DNA of 64,000 nucleotides, from positions 62,001 through 126,000 of the forward strand of contig SAUG01000085.1 in assembly GCA_011316305.1 (NCBI GenBank), in the 5' to 3' direction. How positions within the stretch are numbered: position 1 is the stretch's first letter; the number at the start of each line of letters is the position of its first letter. Below are positions 1-10,552 of this stretch, piece after piece. The notes under the pieces were generated by a model. The model did no database searches. It saw only the letters and a program-made list of their open reading frames with translations, and was not told where the DNA came from. Source of the DNA: Rusavskia elegans. Taxonomy: Eukaryota > Ascomycota > Lecanoromycetes > Teloschistales > Teloschistaceae. Made by a program: the position numbers and the translations under genes.

Positions 1-900
1 CGAAATACGTAAGGTTTATATTCTATAAAATAATAATAACAGCGGAATATTTAGTATTTCTACTATTTAAAACGGTTTTTTATAAAAATAATATCGTAGA
101 GAAAATTATATCGGATCGGAATAAATTCTTTATTTCTAAATTTATAAAGAAATTAATAGAAGTAATAGAAACTAAATAAATAAAATCAATATTATTTTAT
201 CCGTAAATCGATAGATAAATAGAAAGAATAAATTAGATATTAGAATTATATTTACGAATATATTATTTAGAAAAAGGGGAAAATTAGATCTAATTTCTAC
301 TAACTACCTAAATAGTAATTAATTCGTTCTATAATAAAGATATTAAAACTATATTAGATTAATTTCTAGATAGTAGAAAACTAAAATATAAAGTAATAAC
401 TAGAATAAATAAACTAGTAGCGTAAATATTTATTAATAAAATAAAAGAAAATTAGGATAAAGTTAAAATAAAAATCTAAAAAGCTAAAGAAAAAGTAAAA
501 TAGAAAATTAATAAACTAAAAAGAAACTATAATATTAAAAAAGAAAATAAAATATTTCTATTAATAAAAAATTTTATTAATAAAAAATTAGATAGACTAT
601 ATATAAGAGCTTTTAAAGTCTAGAATATGAAGAAAATAATAGTATATTTTAGGCTCCCGACGATAGGAATCTTCCTAAAATTCAACGTCGGACTTTTTAA
701 AAAAGTAGCTAATAGAATACTATTAGTAAATAATTAATACTATTAGAAAAGAAAGGAATATAAAGTTAAAAAAATTAAAGAGGAAAATAAAAAGATAAAT
801 AAATTTCTAGTTAAATAGAAAAGGTTTCCCGATAAAAATAATATTTAGGAACCGAGGAAATATTTTAAAGAAATTTAAAGAACTCTAAAAAAATTTAAGA
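1..900 (+). mobile_element. Ty3/gypsy chromovirus pol relic (integrase end plus chromodomain), cut by the window start
   Basis: Reading the plus strand and passing through TAA/TAG codons that RIP makes from CAA/TGG, three conserved pieces of a Ty3/gypsy polyprotein appear in order. Around 100-240 is the integrase core end, with an SDR-type motif and then YP*IDR*IERIN*, which corresponds to the family's HPQTDGQTER stretch. At about 643-700 is the GPY/F-type segment (RLPTIGIFLKFNVGLF). At about 765-870 is a chromodomain core (FLVK*KRFPDKNNI*EP). The order integrase, GPY/F, chromodomain defines chromoviruses. Protease, reverse transcriptase and the 5' LTR lie outside the window. Many stops make it inactive. 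I could not place a 3' LTR in the following 450 bases. Confidence 0.85.
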
Positions 901-1390
901 AAACGCTATAAAAAAAACTATATTATATCTACAATTTAATAGAAATACGCTAGAAAACTAGCTAGATAAATAAACCTAATTATCTATAGCTATCTATAGC
1001 CGCTATAGCCGATTTCTATAATAGAATTTTTTAGTAGATAGTTATCTATCGATACTATCGATTTTTTTATTATATATATTATTCCCTTATTTTTATTAGA
1101 TAGCTTCTTTCGTTAGTTATTAAAAAAATTATTAAGTACGTCTCTACTATTTTCTATTAATTATCTTTATAATATAAACGTTTTATTATATCGTAACCGT
1201 ACTTTCGCGGCTACGCGGGATTAGTTATAATAATCTATACTAGAGCTTTTTTACTATTTAGTAGTTCGGACTACGCCTACGGCTATAGCTAGACTCGAGC
1301 GTAACGTCTTCTAATATATAGAGACGTTATAATAACTTCTCCCTGCTGACTTCTAAAGCTCCAATCTTTTCAACCAACGCTTTTTTTATA

Positions 1391-1479
1391 GGGTTTTAAT
1401 CCGTGCACTCTATAGTATTACTAAAGTACTCTAGAAAGATTACTAAAATATTTTATAGAAATTACTATAAAATTCTATA
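1391..1479 (+). repeat. Left terminal inverted repeat of the 3.6 kb element
   Basis: It begins GGGTTTTAATCCGTG and pairs with 4904-4992 in reverse complement. This copy carries more T and A at the mismatches than the right copy, so it looks the more RIP-mutated of the two. Confidence 0.75.
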
Positions 1480-1924
1480 TTTATTAAATAGAATTTAACT
1501 AATTAGAATACTAAGTTATTATTTTACTATTTCTTCTATTTCGTATATTTTACGGAATACGGTTATTTTAATTAGATTTTTTAACTATATTCTAGTTTAT
1601 TTAATTTATTTATCTAGAAGCTAATTAGCTTTTTTATTCTAATATTATTAAGTATTTAATTCTAGTTAATTTAAATGTCTTAAATATATACTATATTATT
1701 TTTCTACTTTTATTTATATCTATTTTTACGACTTTTTTTTAACTCGTTAACCTCGATCTATATTTTTACTACTTTTACTATTACTAGTAATAATACCTAG
1801 ATTATATATAATAGCCTCGTATTCGCTATTATTATTTATTATATTATTAAAATATTATATCTATTTAAAAATTCTTTTATCTCTATCTCGTAATCTTCTT
1901 TCTCGAGATACTCGCCTATTTCGG

Positions 1925-2520
1925 CTTTAATCTCGACCTCGTATTAGTTACTCGTTATCGCTAGTAGGAGAATTTAGGGAATTATAAAAAGATTTAGTAT
2001 TTTTTTCGCCTCGATTTCGATTTTATATATTTCGACCTTATATTCTTCTTCTAGCTTTTCTTTATATTATTTCTTTTCGACCTCGTATAATTTATATAGC
2101 TATACGGCGTACAGCTAATGTATTCTTATAATAGAAATACTATTATCTAGTATAATATTTTTTAATAAAATAAATTCTAGCTTTCTATTATTATTTTTTA
2201 TCGCGTATTTTTATTTCTGCGAGTTCGAAGGAAAATAGATTTTATTAAATAGAAGTTTTCTATAATATTATTTATATATATAATACGGAACGGATTTCAA
2301 TAACTTCCTTTAATTAGCTTTTTCCTTTAATATAAGGTAGTTTATTAATATTAAAGAGTTTTTTAATTTTATCTTTATCGAAAAAATTATTACCGATAAA
2401 ATTATCGATAGAAAAAGCCTAGAATATATTATTAGAATAAAAGAAATCTATAATATCTTTAAATAATTTCTTAAATATTTTTTTATCGATTTAATATATT
2501 TACTAGACTTTATTATTATT
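1925..2520 (-). pseudogene. RIP-degraded coding relic on minus strand inside the TIR element
   Basis: Read on the minus strand from about 2520 to 1925, one frame is legible with only CAA-to-TAA or CAG-to-TAG type breaks. Pieces include ENNNKV**IY*IDKKIFKK, KIKKLFNINKLPYIKGKS and FSFELAEIKIRDKK, followed by an Arg/Lys-rich tail. The layout (a short conserved run, a KxP-type segment, a basic tail) faintly recalls the C-terminal part of fungal pogo-type transposases. That is only a suggestion; no catalytic residues were found. Confidence 0.35.
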
Positions 2521-3599
2521 TTCTTTTATCTAATCTTTATCGAAATCTCTAAATTTAGAAATAGAAAGTAAAGAGATATAATAGATAGTAGTATTAACTT
2601 TAAAAGCGTCTCTTCCTTCTATTAATTTTATTAAAACGAATTTATCTTTTCTTTTAGAAATATCTAAAGCTTTATACGAATTTCTATTAAATATTTAAAA
2701 TTAAAAATAAAAACTATTTTAGAAATTACGGTAGTAGTACTAGTAGAAATAATAGTCGCTCGTTTTAAAAACGCCGGCGCTGTTAATCTATAAAAAAAGC
2801 TTCTAGATTTTATATTTATATAGAAAATCTATCGACCGGTATAAAATATTTTTGTATAATTCTAAATTCTAATCTAAAAGTATATTTTTTATTATTTTAT
2901 ATTATTTAAAAATTTTATCGCGAGTAATTTATATAATTTTAAAATTAAACTTTTAAAATAGATAGATTTAGTAATTAAATCGGATATATTCTCGGGAATT
3001 AATAAAAATAAAATCAAATTTTTTAATTTAATTTCTAATAAAATTATTAAAGTATTCGATAATATATCCTAGATTTTCTATAAAGACTTCGAGCCTTTTT
3101 TTTAATTTTATATAAACTCTTTCGTAGCTGCTAATAATAGTAACCGCGAAATTTAAAATCTAATTAATATAGTAGTAATATAATTTTTCTGCTCTTTTTT
3201 CTATTAATATAGTCTAGTAATATTAAACTAGTATAGAATCTATTTTTTCCTATTTAGTTTCTAATATAATTTATTTTTTATCGGCTTTTTCTATAGTATT
3301 TATCTAGTTAACGGCCTTCTATATAATTATAAATTTTTTAATCTCTTTTTTAAAATAAAAGGAATACGTCGCCTAAGTTTAAATATTATTATCGATATAA
3401 TAAATATATAGAATATAGTTAAAATCGGGAAAAATAATAATAATTCTATTAATAAAAGTTTATTCGACGTTAATAATAAAGAGACTAGAGTTCGGAATAT
3501 AGAAAATATTATATAAAAGTTTAATTTATATAAAAATCTAGACGTAATCCTAATTTATTTTTCTAAAAATAAATATATAAATAATAATAAAGGTCGTTT

Positions 3600-4415
3600 T
3601 TATAAATATATAACCGACGATTATATAAAAAAAAATCTAAATTTATTTATTTTATATATAGAATAAACTATAAAAAAGTAGTAATATTTTCTAAATATTT
3701 TAAAGGTTTTTCGGAATACGAAAAAAAGATATATAAATTAACTATTCTAATTTTTATAAACTTTAAATATCTATTTTCTAGTATTTTTTAATTTACTTTC
3801 TATTAGTATTTTAATTAGTATTTAAATAAATATAAAACCGCGAAAAATCTAATATTTAATAGTCCGTTTAATATTATAGATATCGCGTTTATTAATAAAA
3901 TATTTCTATTTCTCGATATTTATAATATCGCAAAAGATTTTAATTATCTATATAGATATTATATAATCTCTAATATAATTATAGATATTCTTTATAACGG
4001 CCGGGATTATAGAAGTTCTACAGTATATTATAAAACCTTTAATTTTAAAAAGTCTATATCTAGAGTAATTAGAATTAATAATATAGAATTTTTAGATATC
4101 GATTTTCTTTCTATAAATCGCTTTTACTTCGAAGAAGTAATTATAATACTAGGTAGTTATCTATCGATATTTACTACGCTTTTTAATATAGCCGAATTTT
4201 AAATAGATAATCGTAGTTTTAATAATATTATTTTTCTTCGCGGGATTAGATTTTATATATTTCTTTTATATAGTATAGCTTTATTATTTTACCTAGATAT
4301 TAATAGATTTAATAAACTTATTAAATATATCGAACGTCTAATTGATAGAAAGAGATAAAAGCTATATTATAAAAGCTATAATAGTAAAAAAGATAATAGA
4401 ATTAAAGAAAATTAA
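3600..4415 (+). pseudogene. RIP-degraded coding relic of unknown protein inside the TIR element
   Basis: One plus-strand frame (codons starting at multiples of 3) stays readable from about 3600 to a TAA at 4413-4415. It is broken only by a handful of TAA/TAG codons that RIP would make from glutamine or tryptophan codons, at about 3603, 3789, 3804, 3816 and 4200. Legible pieces include ILYNGRDYRSSTVYYKTF, SISRVIRINNIEFLDIDF and RGIRFYIFLLYSIALLFYL. Random AT-rich sequence would hold far more stops. I do not recognise the family. The end at 4415 leaves about 490 bases before the right TIR. Confidence 0.5.
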
Positions 4416-4903
4416 TAGTAATATATATATAATTATTTTTGAATTATTTATATTAAAGTCTATTCTATAACTATTCTATAATTATAATTCGCTATATCGG
4501 ATAGTCCAACATTATTAAACTAGATTACCGAATTTAAATCGATAGAAAATATAAAAGAAATATAAAAAAAATAGAATTAACTCTATTTTAAAATATTTTA
4601 CATAACTTTTAGTAGTAAAATATTCTTTATAATTAAAGTAAACGATCTAGAAAAAATACTATTTATCTAATTCTACGCGCGTATACTGGATTTTCTTATA
4701 TTTAATAGTATAGATATATAGTTAAAAGATCTAAAAGTTTCGGCTTTAATTTTTATATTATTAGTATATAGTATACGGTTATAATAGATAGTTAAAAAAA
4801 GGAATCTCGATAATATTATTTATAAAATAAAGTAGATTCTTTAAATCCTAAATATTTAATTAGTCGATTTAGATACGCTATATTTTATATAGTAAAGTTT
4901 TAC

Positions 4904-4992
4904 TATAGAGTTTTATAGTAATCTCTATAGAGTATTTAAGTAATCTCTGTAGAGTACTTTAGTGATACTGTGGAGTACACGGATCAAGACCC
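4904..4992 (-). repeat. Right terminal inverted repeat of the 3.6 kb element
   Basis: Reverse complement begins GGGTCTTGATCCGTG, matching the left end. Within it a unit of about 22 bases (taatctct.tagagta.tt.ag) is repeated two to three times from about 4918 to 4978, a subterminal repeat of the kind transposases bind. Confidence 0.75.
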
Positions 4993-5015
4993 TTCTTATA
5001 ACAAGCACTTTTCTA

Positions 5016-6560
5016 GTTCAATAACCTTCTGTTAATGGTTGGCTAGTTCTGTACCGTTTTAGTATATCATCGGATCAATGCAGGTATCTACAATCCCTCA
5101 AAATCAGACTTTCAGAACTAAGAAACCTCTTACTGAATTCCTGCACAAATTCCCTTATGCCGGTGAAATTTATGGGGATAGCATATACTATCTCATGTAA
5201 CACCGGTCTGTGTCATAGTATCCCTCATATCCAGTATACCCAACTTCCCCACACGAAATTTGCTCGATTACTCGTATTACACTCCCCCTAAACCACCATC
5301 CTGCTTACCTTCTTTCCGTAAGCATTTGTATACTCTTGTACCATACCCTAGCAATTCCAGCTGGAGAAACGCTAGGAATATACCGAATTCATCCAGATTC
5401 ACACGCGAAACCATTGGATGGCAAACACACCGAAAAGGGTTTCGATGGATACGGTACTTGCGAATCCAATGTTCTGATCCTTCCTTCCTTAAACCGTTCG
5501 CCACATCTCTGACTCTTCGTTGCGATGAAAGAATAAACCTTTCCGTACTCCAATCCCCCTATAAAAAAGCTGTATACGCGTCATGCGTATCCTGTACTCA
5601 GACTCCAAATCGTGGTGCTCACCCAGAATTCGTCAACTCTAGATAATTTCGTCCACCTACAAGATATGATTGTGATCAGCTGTCCTATCCCCTCCACTCC
5701 AAGCCCTTCCAATCAGTATATCACAAACAGCAAGGAAAGCTGCACGCAACGTATCCCAAGATATCACTTCCCCCTTTCCGATACATCCCTCGCCTCACCA
5801 CCTCCGACTTACCGCCCGAGAGCAGTCGGTGGAGACTCCAATTTGCCACCGCTCTAAAGTCAAACAGCATAGCTGGGAAATGCAATGGAGCATGTTCCGC
5901 AGCCACTTTTTTCTCTCGGTATTTATCTGTTACCAGCCATCGTTCTCCTTCATTGTCATATCGATACATCAATAATAAATTGCGTATGCAAATTATCAGA
6001 TTTGATTGAAAGGTTATGCTGGATTGAACACTACGGTATAGTGGCGATCTGGCGAGACACGCACCTTTCTCCATATGTCCACGTACGCGAGGGATGTCGC
6101 CAGCAGGTACTATGGATGAGGAGAGAGAGCGGTGGTTATGGACTCCTTTTCGGATGGACCGGCTCATGGAGGATGGAGGATGGAGGATGGATGATGGATG
6201 AGGTATTGTATGGCGGGTGACTGGTGCAGTATTTGAGAAGGGATAATCGGATCCAATATGTTGGTATAGAGGACAAGGTAAGTAAGGTCAAGGAAGATAT
6301 TTTCCAGTGGAAGTTTCGGTTGATGTGGTAATGTGAGACGGGAAGCACACTGAGCTACCTCAACCACGAAGGGCTGGAAGGGAAAAGTTGGTTGTATCTA
6401 TGGTCTGCTTCTATACAGAACGAAGGCACCTCGCATTCGATTTTCATCTATCCCCGACACTGTTTCGCATAGCCATTCCATGCCCTCACTCTTGACCACC
6501 TCTTCTACAACCCCATCCTTTATCCCACTTCCCCCTTACTTCTCTTCCCAATCCCCAACA
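5016..6560. other. Gene-free stretch beside RIP block 1
   Basis: Base composition is normal here, but I see no recognisable coding sequence. The open frames present are short and resemble no family. A small GGAT/GGAGGAT-type minisatellite runs from about 6167 to 6200. Confidence 0.5.
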
Positions 6561-7843
6561 CTACGCACCAGCGGCAGCACTACACTCCTTCTCCTGATCA
6601 TCACACTGTCCCACATCCCCCTCAATCTTTCCACTATTAGCCGCATTCGCACAAGCGTTATGCTGTACCGCATAATTCCTCGACAGCGCCGTACCCTTAC
6701 TGATGAATGTATCCGTTTTATCATTCGCGGTAATGCTGAAGGGTTTGATTGGCGCAAGCGGTTTCGATGATAGGGTGAGCGGGACCGCCGAGGGAGCCGG
6801 TGAAGGTTTGGGCGTTGTTGCCCTCTTGAGGGGCTTCGGCAGCGTTGGTATTGTCGTCAGAGTTTGCGGTAACGTCTTGGTTGGCTTCGGCGTTGCTAGC
6901 ATTAGCATCAGCGTCCGCAGCAGCTGAAGAAGATGCGGCTTCTTCGTCGTCGCCGGCCTCTTCATCGGCATTGCTTGCCGCGGTACGAGTCGAAGATGCC
7001 GCTGGGGCGGAAGTCGTTGATGAAGCAGCGTTGCATGTCAAATCAGCCTCAGCCGCCTCATGACTCTCATCTGCTCCATCCTCCTCCTCAACAGCTCCAC
7101 CCCCTTCTTCACCCAGCGCCGCATCAAAGACATCCGTAGCATCCTACCCCTTCGCATAGGCCGCGGCCTCTTTCCCCTCCTCACAAGCAGCCACAGCCTC
7201 CGCACCCGCTTTGCATTTATCGTTCAGCTGCTGACAGATAAAACCCGCTTATGACCCCGATGTTGAGCGCACTCCCATGGTTAAAATCAGCATCGCTATT
7301 TGGTGCGAACGACGCTTCCTTACGCCTATCGAGGCCGTCTGCGAACTTGATGGTGGGATCGGAGCAGCTTCCGAAATCAAGAACGGCTTTTCTTTTGCGG
7401 CGACGAAGCTTTTGTTCTTTGCAGGCTTCCACTTGGGCGTCGCTAGAGGTAGCTGAGGCAGTCTTGTTGGATAACGGTGCGTCTGCCCCAGAGATATCTT
7501 CTGAATTGAGAGAGGCACTGCCAGTGCCGATTGAGACTGCCGCTGATGAGGTGCTCGTCTCAGATGCTACAGATCCCGCTGGAGCTTCGGTACCGGCAAC
7601 TGCAGCATCGATCTCTTCGACCAGCAGGTTCTGGGTGAAGATGCAACCTGGTTCATCGTCGAGAGTGCTGCAATAGATCCCCTATGCTTAGCCTAGGCCT
7701 CAGTCAGTACACAAATTCATATATCCAGAATGGACGAGGTACCAAGAATCGTTAGACCGCATCGATTAATTAGCATGAGCTGCCGGACAACAGACGAAGA
7801 CGTTGAGAAGCAGAAGCACAAACCAGTCAACTTTGACGTTTAT
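6561..7843 (-). pseudogene. Broken gene of a fungal secreted-protein family (often annotated 'ribosomal protein s17')
   Basis: The minus strand carries a protein of a secreted fungal family, but in several frames. About 7676-7245 reads CSTLDDEPGCIFTQN, SCSDPTIKFADGLDRR and DFNHGSALNIGVISGF. The sequence then continues one frame over as ICQQLNDKCKAGAEAV. A TAG at about 7140 interrupts it (AYAKG*DATDVFDAAL; CAG to TAG is a RIP-type change). After an Ala/Ser/Asn-rich linker comes NNAQTFTGSLGGPA. A second shift near 6780 then leads to PFSITANDKTDTF and AVQHNACANAANSG, ending ECSAAAGA. A signal-peptide-like run (VDWFVLLLLNVFVCCPAAHA) lies upstream at 7767-7843, cut off by a stop and lacking a clear ATG. 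Two frameshifts plus a nonsense codon make a pseudogene the best reading. The family's role is unknown. Confidence 0.7.
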
Positions 7844-8362
7844 GCGTTGTGAAAGGGGCTCGGGCCAGAGTAGCCGCCGACTGGTGCCTCGGATTCTGTA
7901 CTCGTCAATGCAGCCCCTAAACGAATACAAGGCCGATAGGATTATGTCATCGGGAGAGCTCATCGTGACGCACTCTATCTTGGTCGTCATTCGCCCGTAC
8001 TCCTGGATTATCTTGTCGCATGCATGACTGGAAGTCTTCCGCCCGTCCTTTACGGATCATCTATTGATATCGCACCTCAACTTCGTACAAGTATTGCATC
8101 AACATCAGCGTGGCCTGGACCTGAAGTATCCTGGCTGCGACAGCAGTTCTGGGTGTATTTGAGTTGTTGGTGTTCTATTCTTACTCCGGGGGCATTGCCC
8201 GTACGATCTTTAGGCCATCAGAAACAGTGATAAAGCCCCGAGACCACATGCGCAACGCAGGTACTCTTGTCCTCCGTGGTGCTATAATAGACTAGGGGCA
8301 TCGTGTGGATCACGTTGATGTTGACTCCCAGCTGCCGGCATATTGACTCTTGGAGGTTGCAA
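7844..8362. other. Intergenic stretch between pseudogene and mannosyltransferase gene
   Basis: I see no supportable gene. It probably holds the 3' region of the mannosyltransferase gene and decayed 5' sequence of the pseudogene. Confidence 0.4.
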
Positions 8363-9864
8363 CTAATTGGCAGTGCTGTTTTGGAACTTCTCATCCCAAG
8401 GTCGCCAATGTTGATTCTCATAGTTGGGTATGCATTTGACCTTCTCAGGTGGCTTTTCCTGCCACTCAATCTTATCATTCTCGTCCCCACCACCAACGAA
8501 TCTTGAAACGTAGCCTTTGGCAGCCTTGATCTTTTTCCCACCCTCATCGTTGTACTCCAAGTTGACACTTGGCACGACTGCGATCTTCCCATATCCCAGC
8601 ATCCACAAGTCTTTGCAGAAGCTCTTTGGTTCCCCTTGAGGACATTCTTGGGCGGCCGCACTACGAAATCTGAGCTTCTGTTGAACGATGGGCTTCGCGG
8701 TGAACGCCACGGCGCCATTCCAGCAAGAGAAGACTTGAAAAGGCTTGCCGGCATTGAGTTTCTCCGATGCCTCGGGATTGTTCCAGAAGAGATGCCACGC
8801 AGAATTCCAATTACCGTCGGCAGGAATCTTGAAGAATGAATCGCCGTTCATGCCTCGCGCAACCCAGACATCATAGAAAGTGGGGTCAGGTCCAACATAT
8901 GTCCAGTCCATAGCGCAGGTCATGTCGGCGTTCTGGCGACGGCGCTGATAGATGAGCTCCAGAATGTCCTCCATACAGATAGCCACGTCGTTAAGGAAAA
9001 CGACTGTGACATCCGTATCGGTCTCCAAGTGAAGATCAATGAGCGGCTGCAAAGCCTGGTTGCGTAATTCCGACAAGGCTTTAATACGATCTTCTCCCTT
9101 TTGGTTTCCTTTTGCCATAGGATTGACCTCATTCGTCTGGAGGTAGTACTTCAATCCGATCCTATCCATCTCCTCGCGTAACAGCAGTAGGGTCTCAAAT
9201 GTACCATCGTCCGATCTGCCCTCGACGATTGACAAGGCACAATTCTCAGGTCCAAGGAACTCAACGGTCTCAACGATGGACCCCAGAAGCCGAGGGAGTA
9301 ATCCTACGCACTGGTGTAGGTCGAGCGCGAAGAAGTACTTGAGTGAAGCTTTAAGATCAGGCGCGTCCGGCTCCTGGTCTCGGCCCGGAAGATGTTCATA
9401 TCGGTTCCCATTGGGCGCGGGACAGTCGAGTCTGGGGAAAGTTTTATCATCCGGGGTAATGATTGCTTCAATATAGGCAGGCGCAGCTTCGAGCCGAGTT
9501 TGATTGGGCTGCTTTAGCTCGATGCTTGCAGGTTGATGATCGGATGGTTTATGAGTGCCATTTCCTCGTCGACTGTCAGCAAACTGTACATCTGCCTCGA
9601 CTCTGTGAAGTAGTCGCAGGACTTACCTGGGGTCTTCGTAGGTCCGCCACCACCTGAATGCGTCCAGCCATACAAGGAAGATTTCGCTCGTGCGCCATCG
9701 AATGAGAAGCTTGGTCGGCCGCGTCTGAAGGCTGCGACGAAGAGAAACAACAAGGCGAGGATAAGTGTAGCCTGTAGGAGGACCGCAATTCTTCTTCTCA
9801 TCGTCTGCGCATAAGTCCGGTAATGGGGTGAAGAGGAGACTTGGAGGAATTTCTCGCCAGGCAC
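8363..9864 (-). CDS. CAP59/CMT1-like alpha-1,3-mannosyltransferase, type II membrane protein
   Basis: Members of this family (CAP59_mtransfer) are Golgi mannosyltransferases known from cryptococcal capsule work and widespread in ascomycetes. Exon 1 (9627-9864) gives a short cytosolic head, a transmembrane segment (RRRIAVLLQATLILALLFLF) and a stem. Exon 2 (8363-9591) carries the catalytic region: ITPDDKTFPRLDCP, KYFFALDLHQCVG, ETVEFLGPENCALSIVEG, the acidic motif VVFLNDVAICMEDI, CAMDWTYVGPDPTFYDVWVA and a Cys-containing tail. Joining the exons in frame needs a 35-nt intron (9592-9626) with donor GTAAGT and acceptor GGCAG. That is shorter than usual, so an indel or a different exon layout remains possible. 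A start at the internal Met near 9801 is equally plausible. About 488 residues. Confidence 0.8.
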
Positions 9865-10552
9865 TTAAGATCTGGCCAGCCTCGCAGGAAGCGAGAGAGT
9901 ATCAGAGAGCGCCTAGCTGTTTCATTTGACACCCATTAGTTCGGATGGCTTTAGGCCTTATTGGCTGGATGCACATCGGCTGCCAAGACGCTTACGGGGA
10001 AGGAGCGGAACAGGATTTTTTAGTGTATTTATGTATTTAGCCGAACTCCTACCTTAGCAGTTCTAGCACCTTATCAGAATTCGCCTGATCATTTTGAGTC
10101 TTTCAGCGCACATGTCGCGTCTCAGATCATGCCGCAAGCGCTGTGCCCCCAACAGCTTCATCCCATGATCCCAAAAAGGATCGATCGTCGTCCCTTCACG
10201 CAGTAACAAATGCAGCAATCTACTGTACCCATCCAATGAGCTGATGGGTGAAGCGCCCCTAAGTATCCATGCTGTCTCTTGTAGTCCCCGTAGGTCTCCA
10301 GCCGTACCTGGTGGTACTAAAACCATGCAACGAGCGGTTGGTCGCAGGCCGTCTAAGCCGTTCCACGGTGAAATGCAATCGTTTCCCGCTATTTCTGTTG
10401 CAAAGACGTTCAGCGTCAAGTCGTTTCATTTCGTCTCCTCTCGCAATTAAATACTTTTCTCTCCTCTCCGTAAGCGAACTCTGGTATGGGCAAGCTATCA
10501 GCCATCCCTTTCTCGCCTTTCTAGCTCCAGCAAAGCCTTACCCAAGGGTACA
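9865..10552. other. Intergenic, divergent 5' regions
   Basis: No gene recognised. It holds the upstream region of the mannosyltransferase gene (-) and of the surface-protein gene (+), and may contain an unplaced first exon (signal peptide) of the latter. CT-rich leader sequence precedes 10550. Confidence 0.4.

Larger units (their letters stand above)
1..4980. repeat. AT-rich RIP-mutated repeat block 1
   Basis: The stretch is made almost only of A, T and TA-rich words. CpG words such as tcg and acg survive, while CA and TG dinucleotides are nearly absent. That is what RIP leaves, since it turns CpA into TpA on repeated DNA in ascomycetes. The block ends sharply near 4,960, where normal composition resumes. 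It holds at least two relics, described separately: a Ty3/gypsy pol fragment and a TIR element. No intact gene is present. Confidence 0.9.
1391..4992. mobile_element. TIR-bounded DNA transposon relic, about 3.6 kb, family not assigned
   Basis: The first about 89 bases from 1391 match the reverse complement of the last about 89 bases ending at 4992. About 13 positions differ and most are C/T or G/A, as RIP would cause. The flanks read tttttata (1383-1390) and ttcttata (4993-5000), a possible 8-bp target duplication with one RIP-type change; the AT-rich context makes this weak. Two coding relics lie inside and diverge from the centre, one on minus (about 1925-2520) and one on plus (about 3600-4415). 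An 8-bp duplication would suit a hAT element, but hAT ends are usually short, so the family is left open. Confidence 0.7.

Noticed and set aside
5260..5646. 128-codon open frame on plus beside RIP block 1
   Set aside because: No start context, no domain, no signal peptide, and an overlapping frame on minus of similar quality; looks like chance.
7251..7676. 141-codon plus frame opposite the pseudogene
   Set aside because: The minus strand carries the conserved family motifs; the plus frame is its complement.
8218..8754. 178-codon minus frame overlapping the mannosyltransferase gene
   Set aside because: It overlaps the conserved CAP59 region in another frame; shadow of the real gene.
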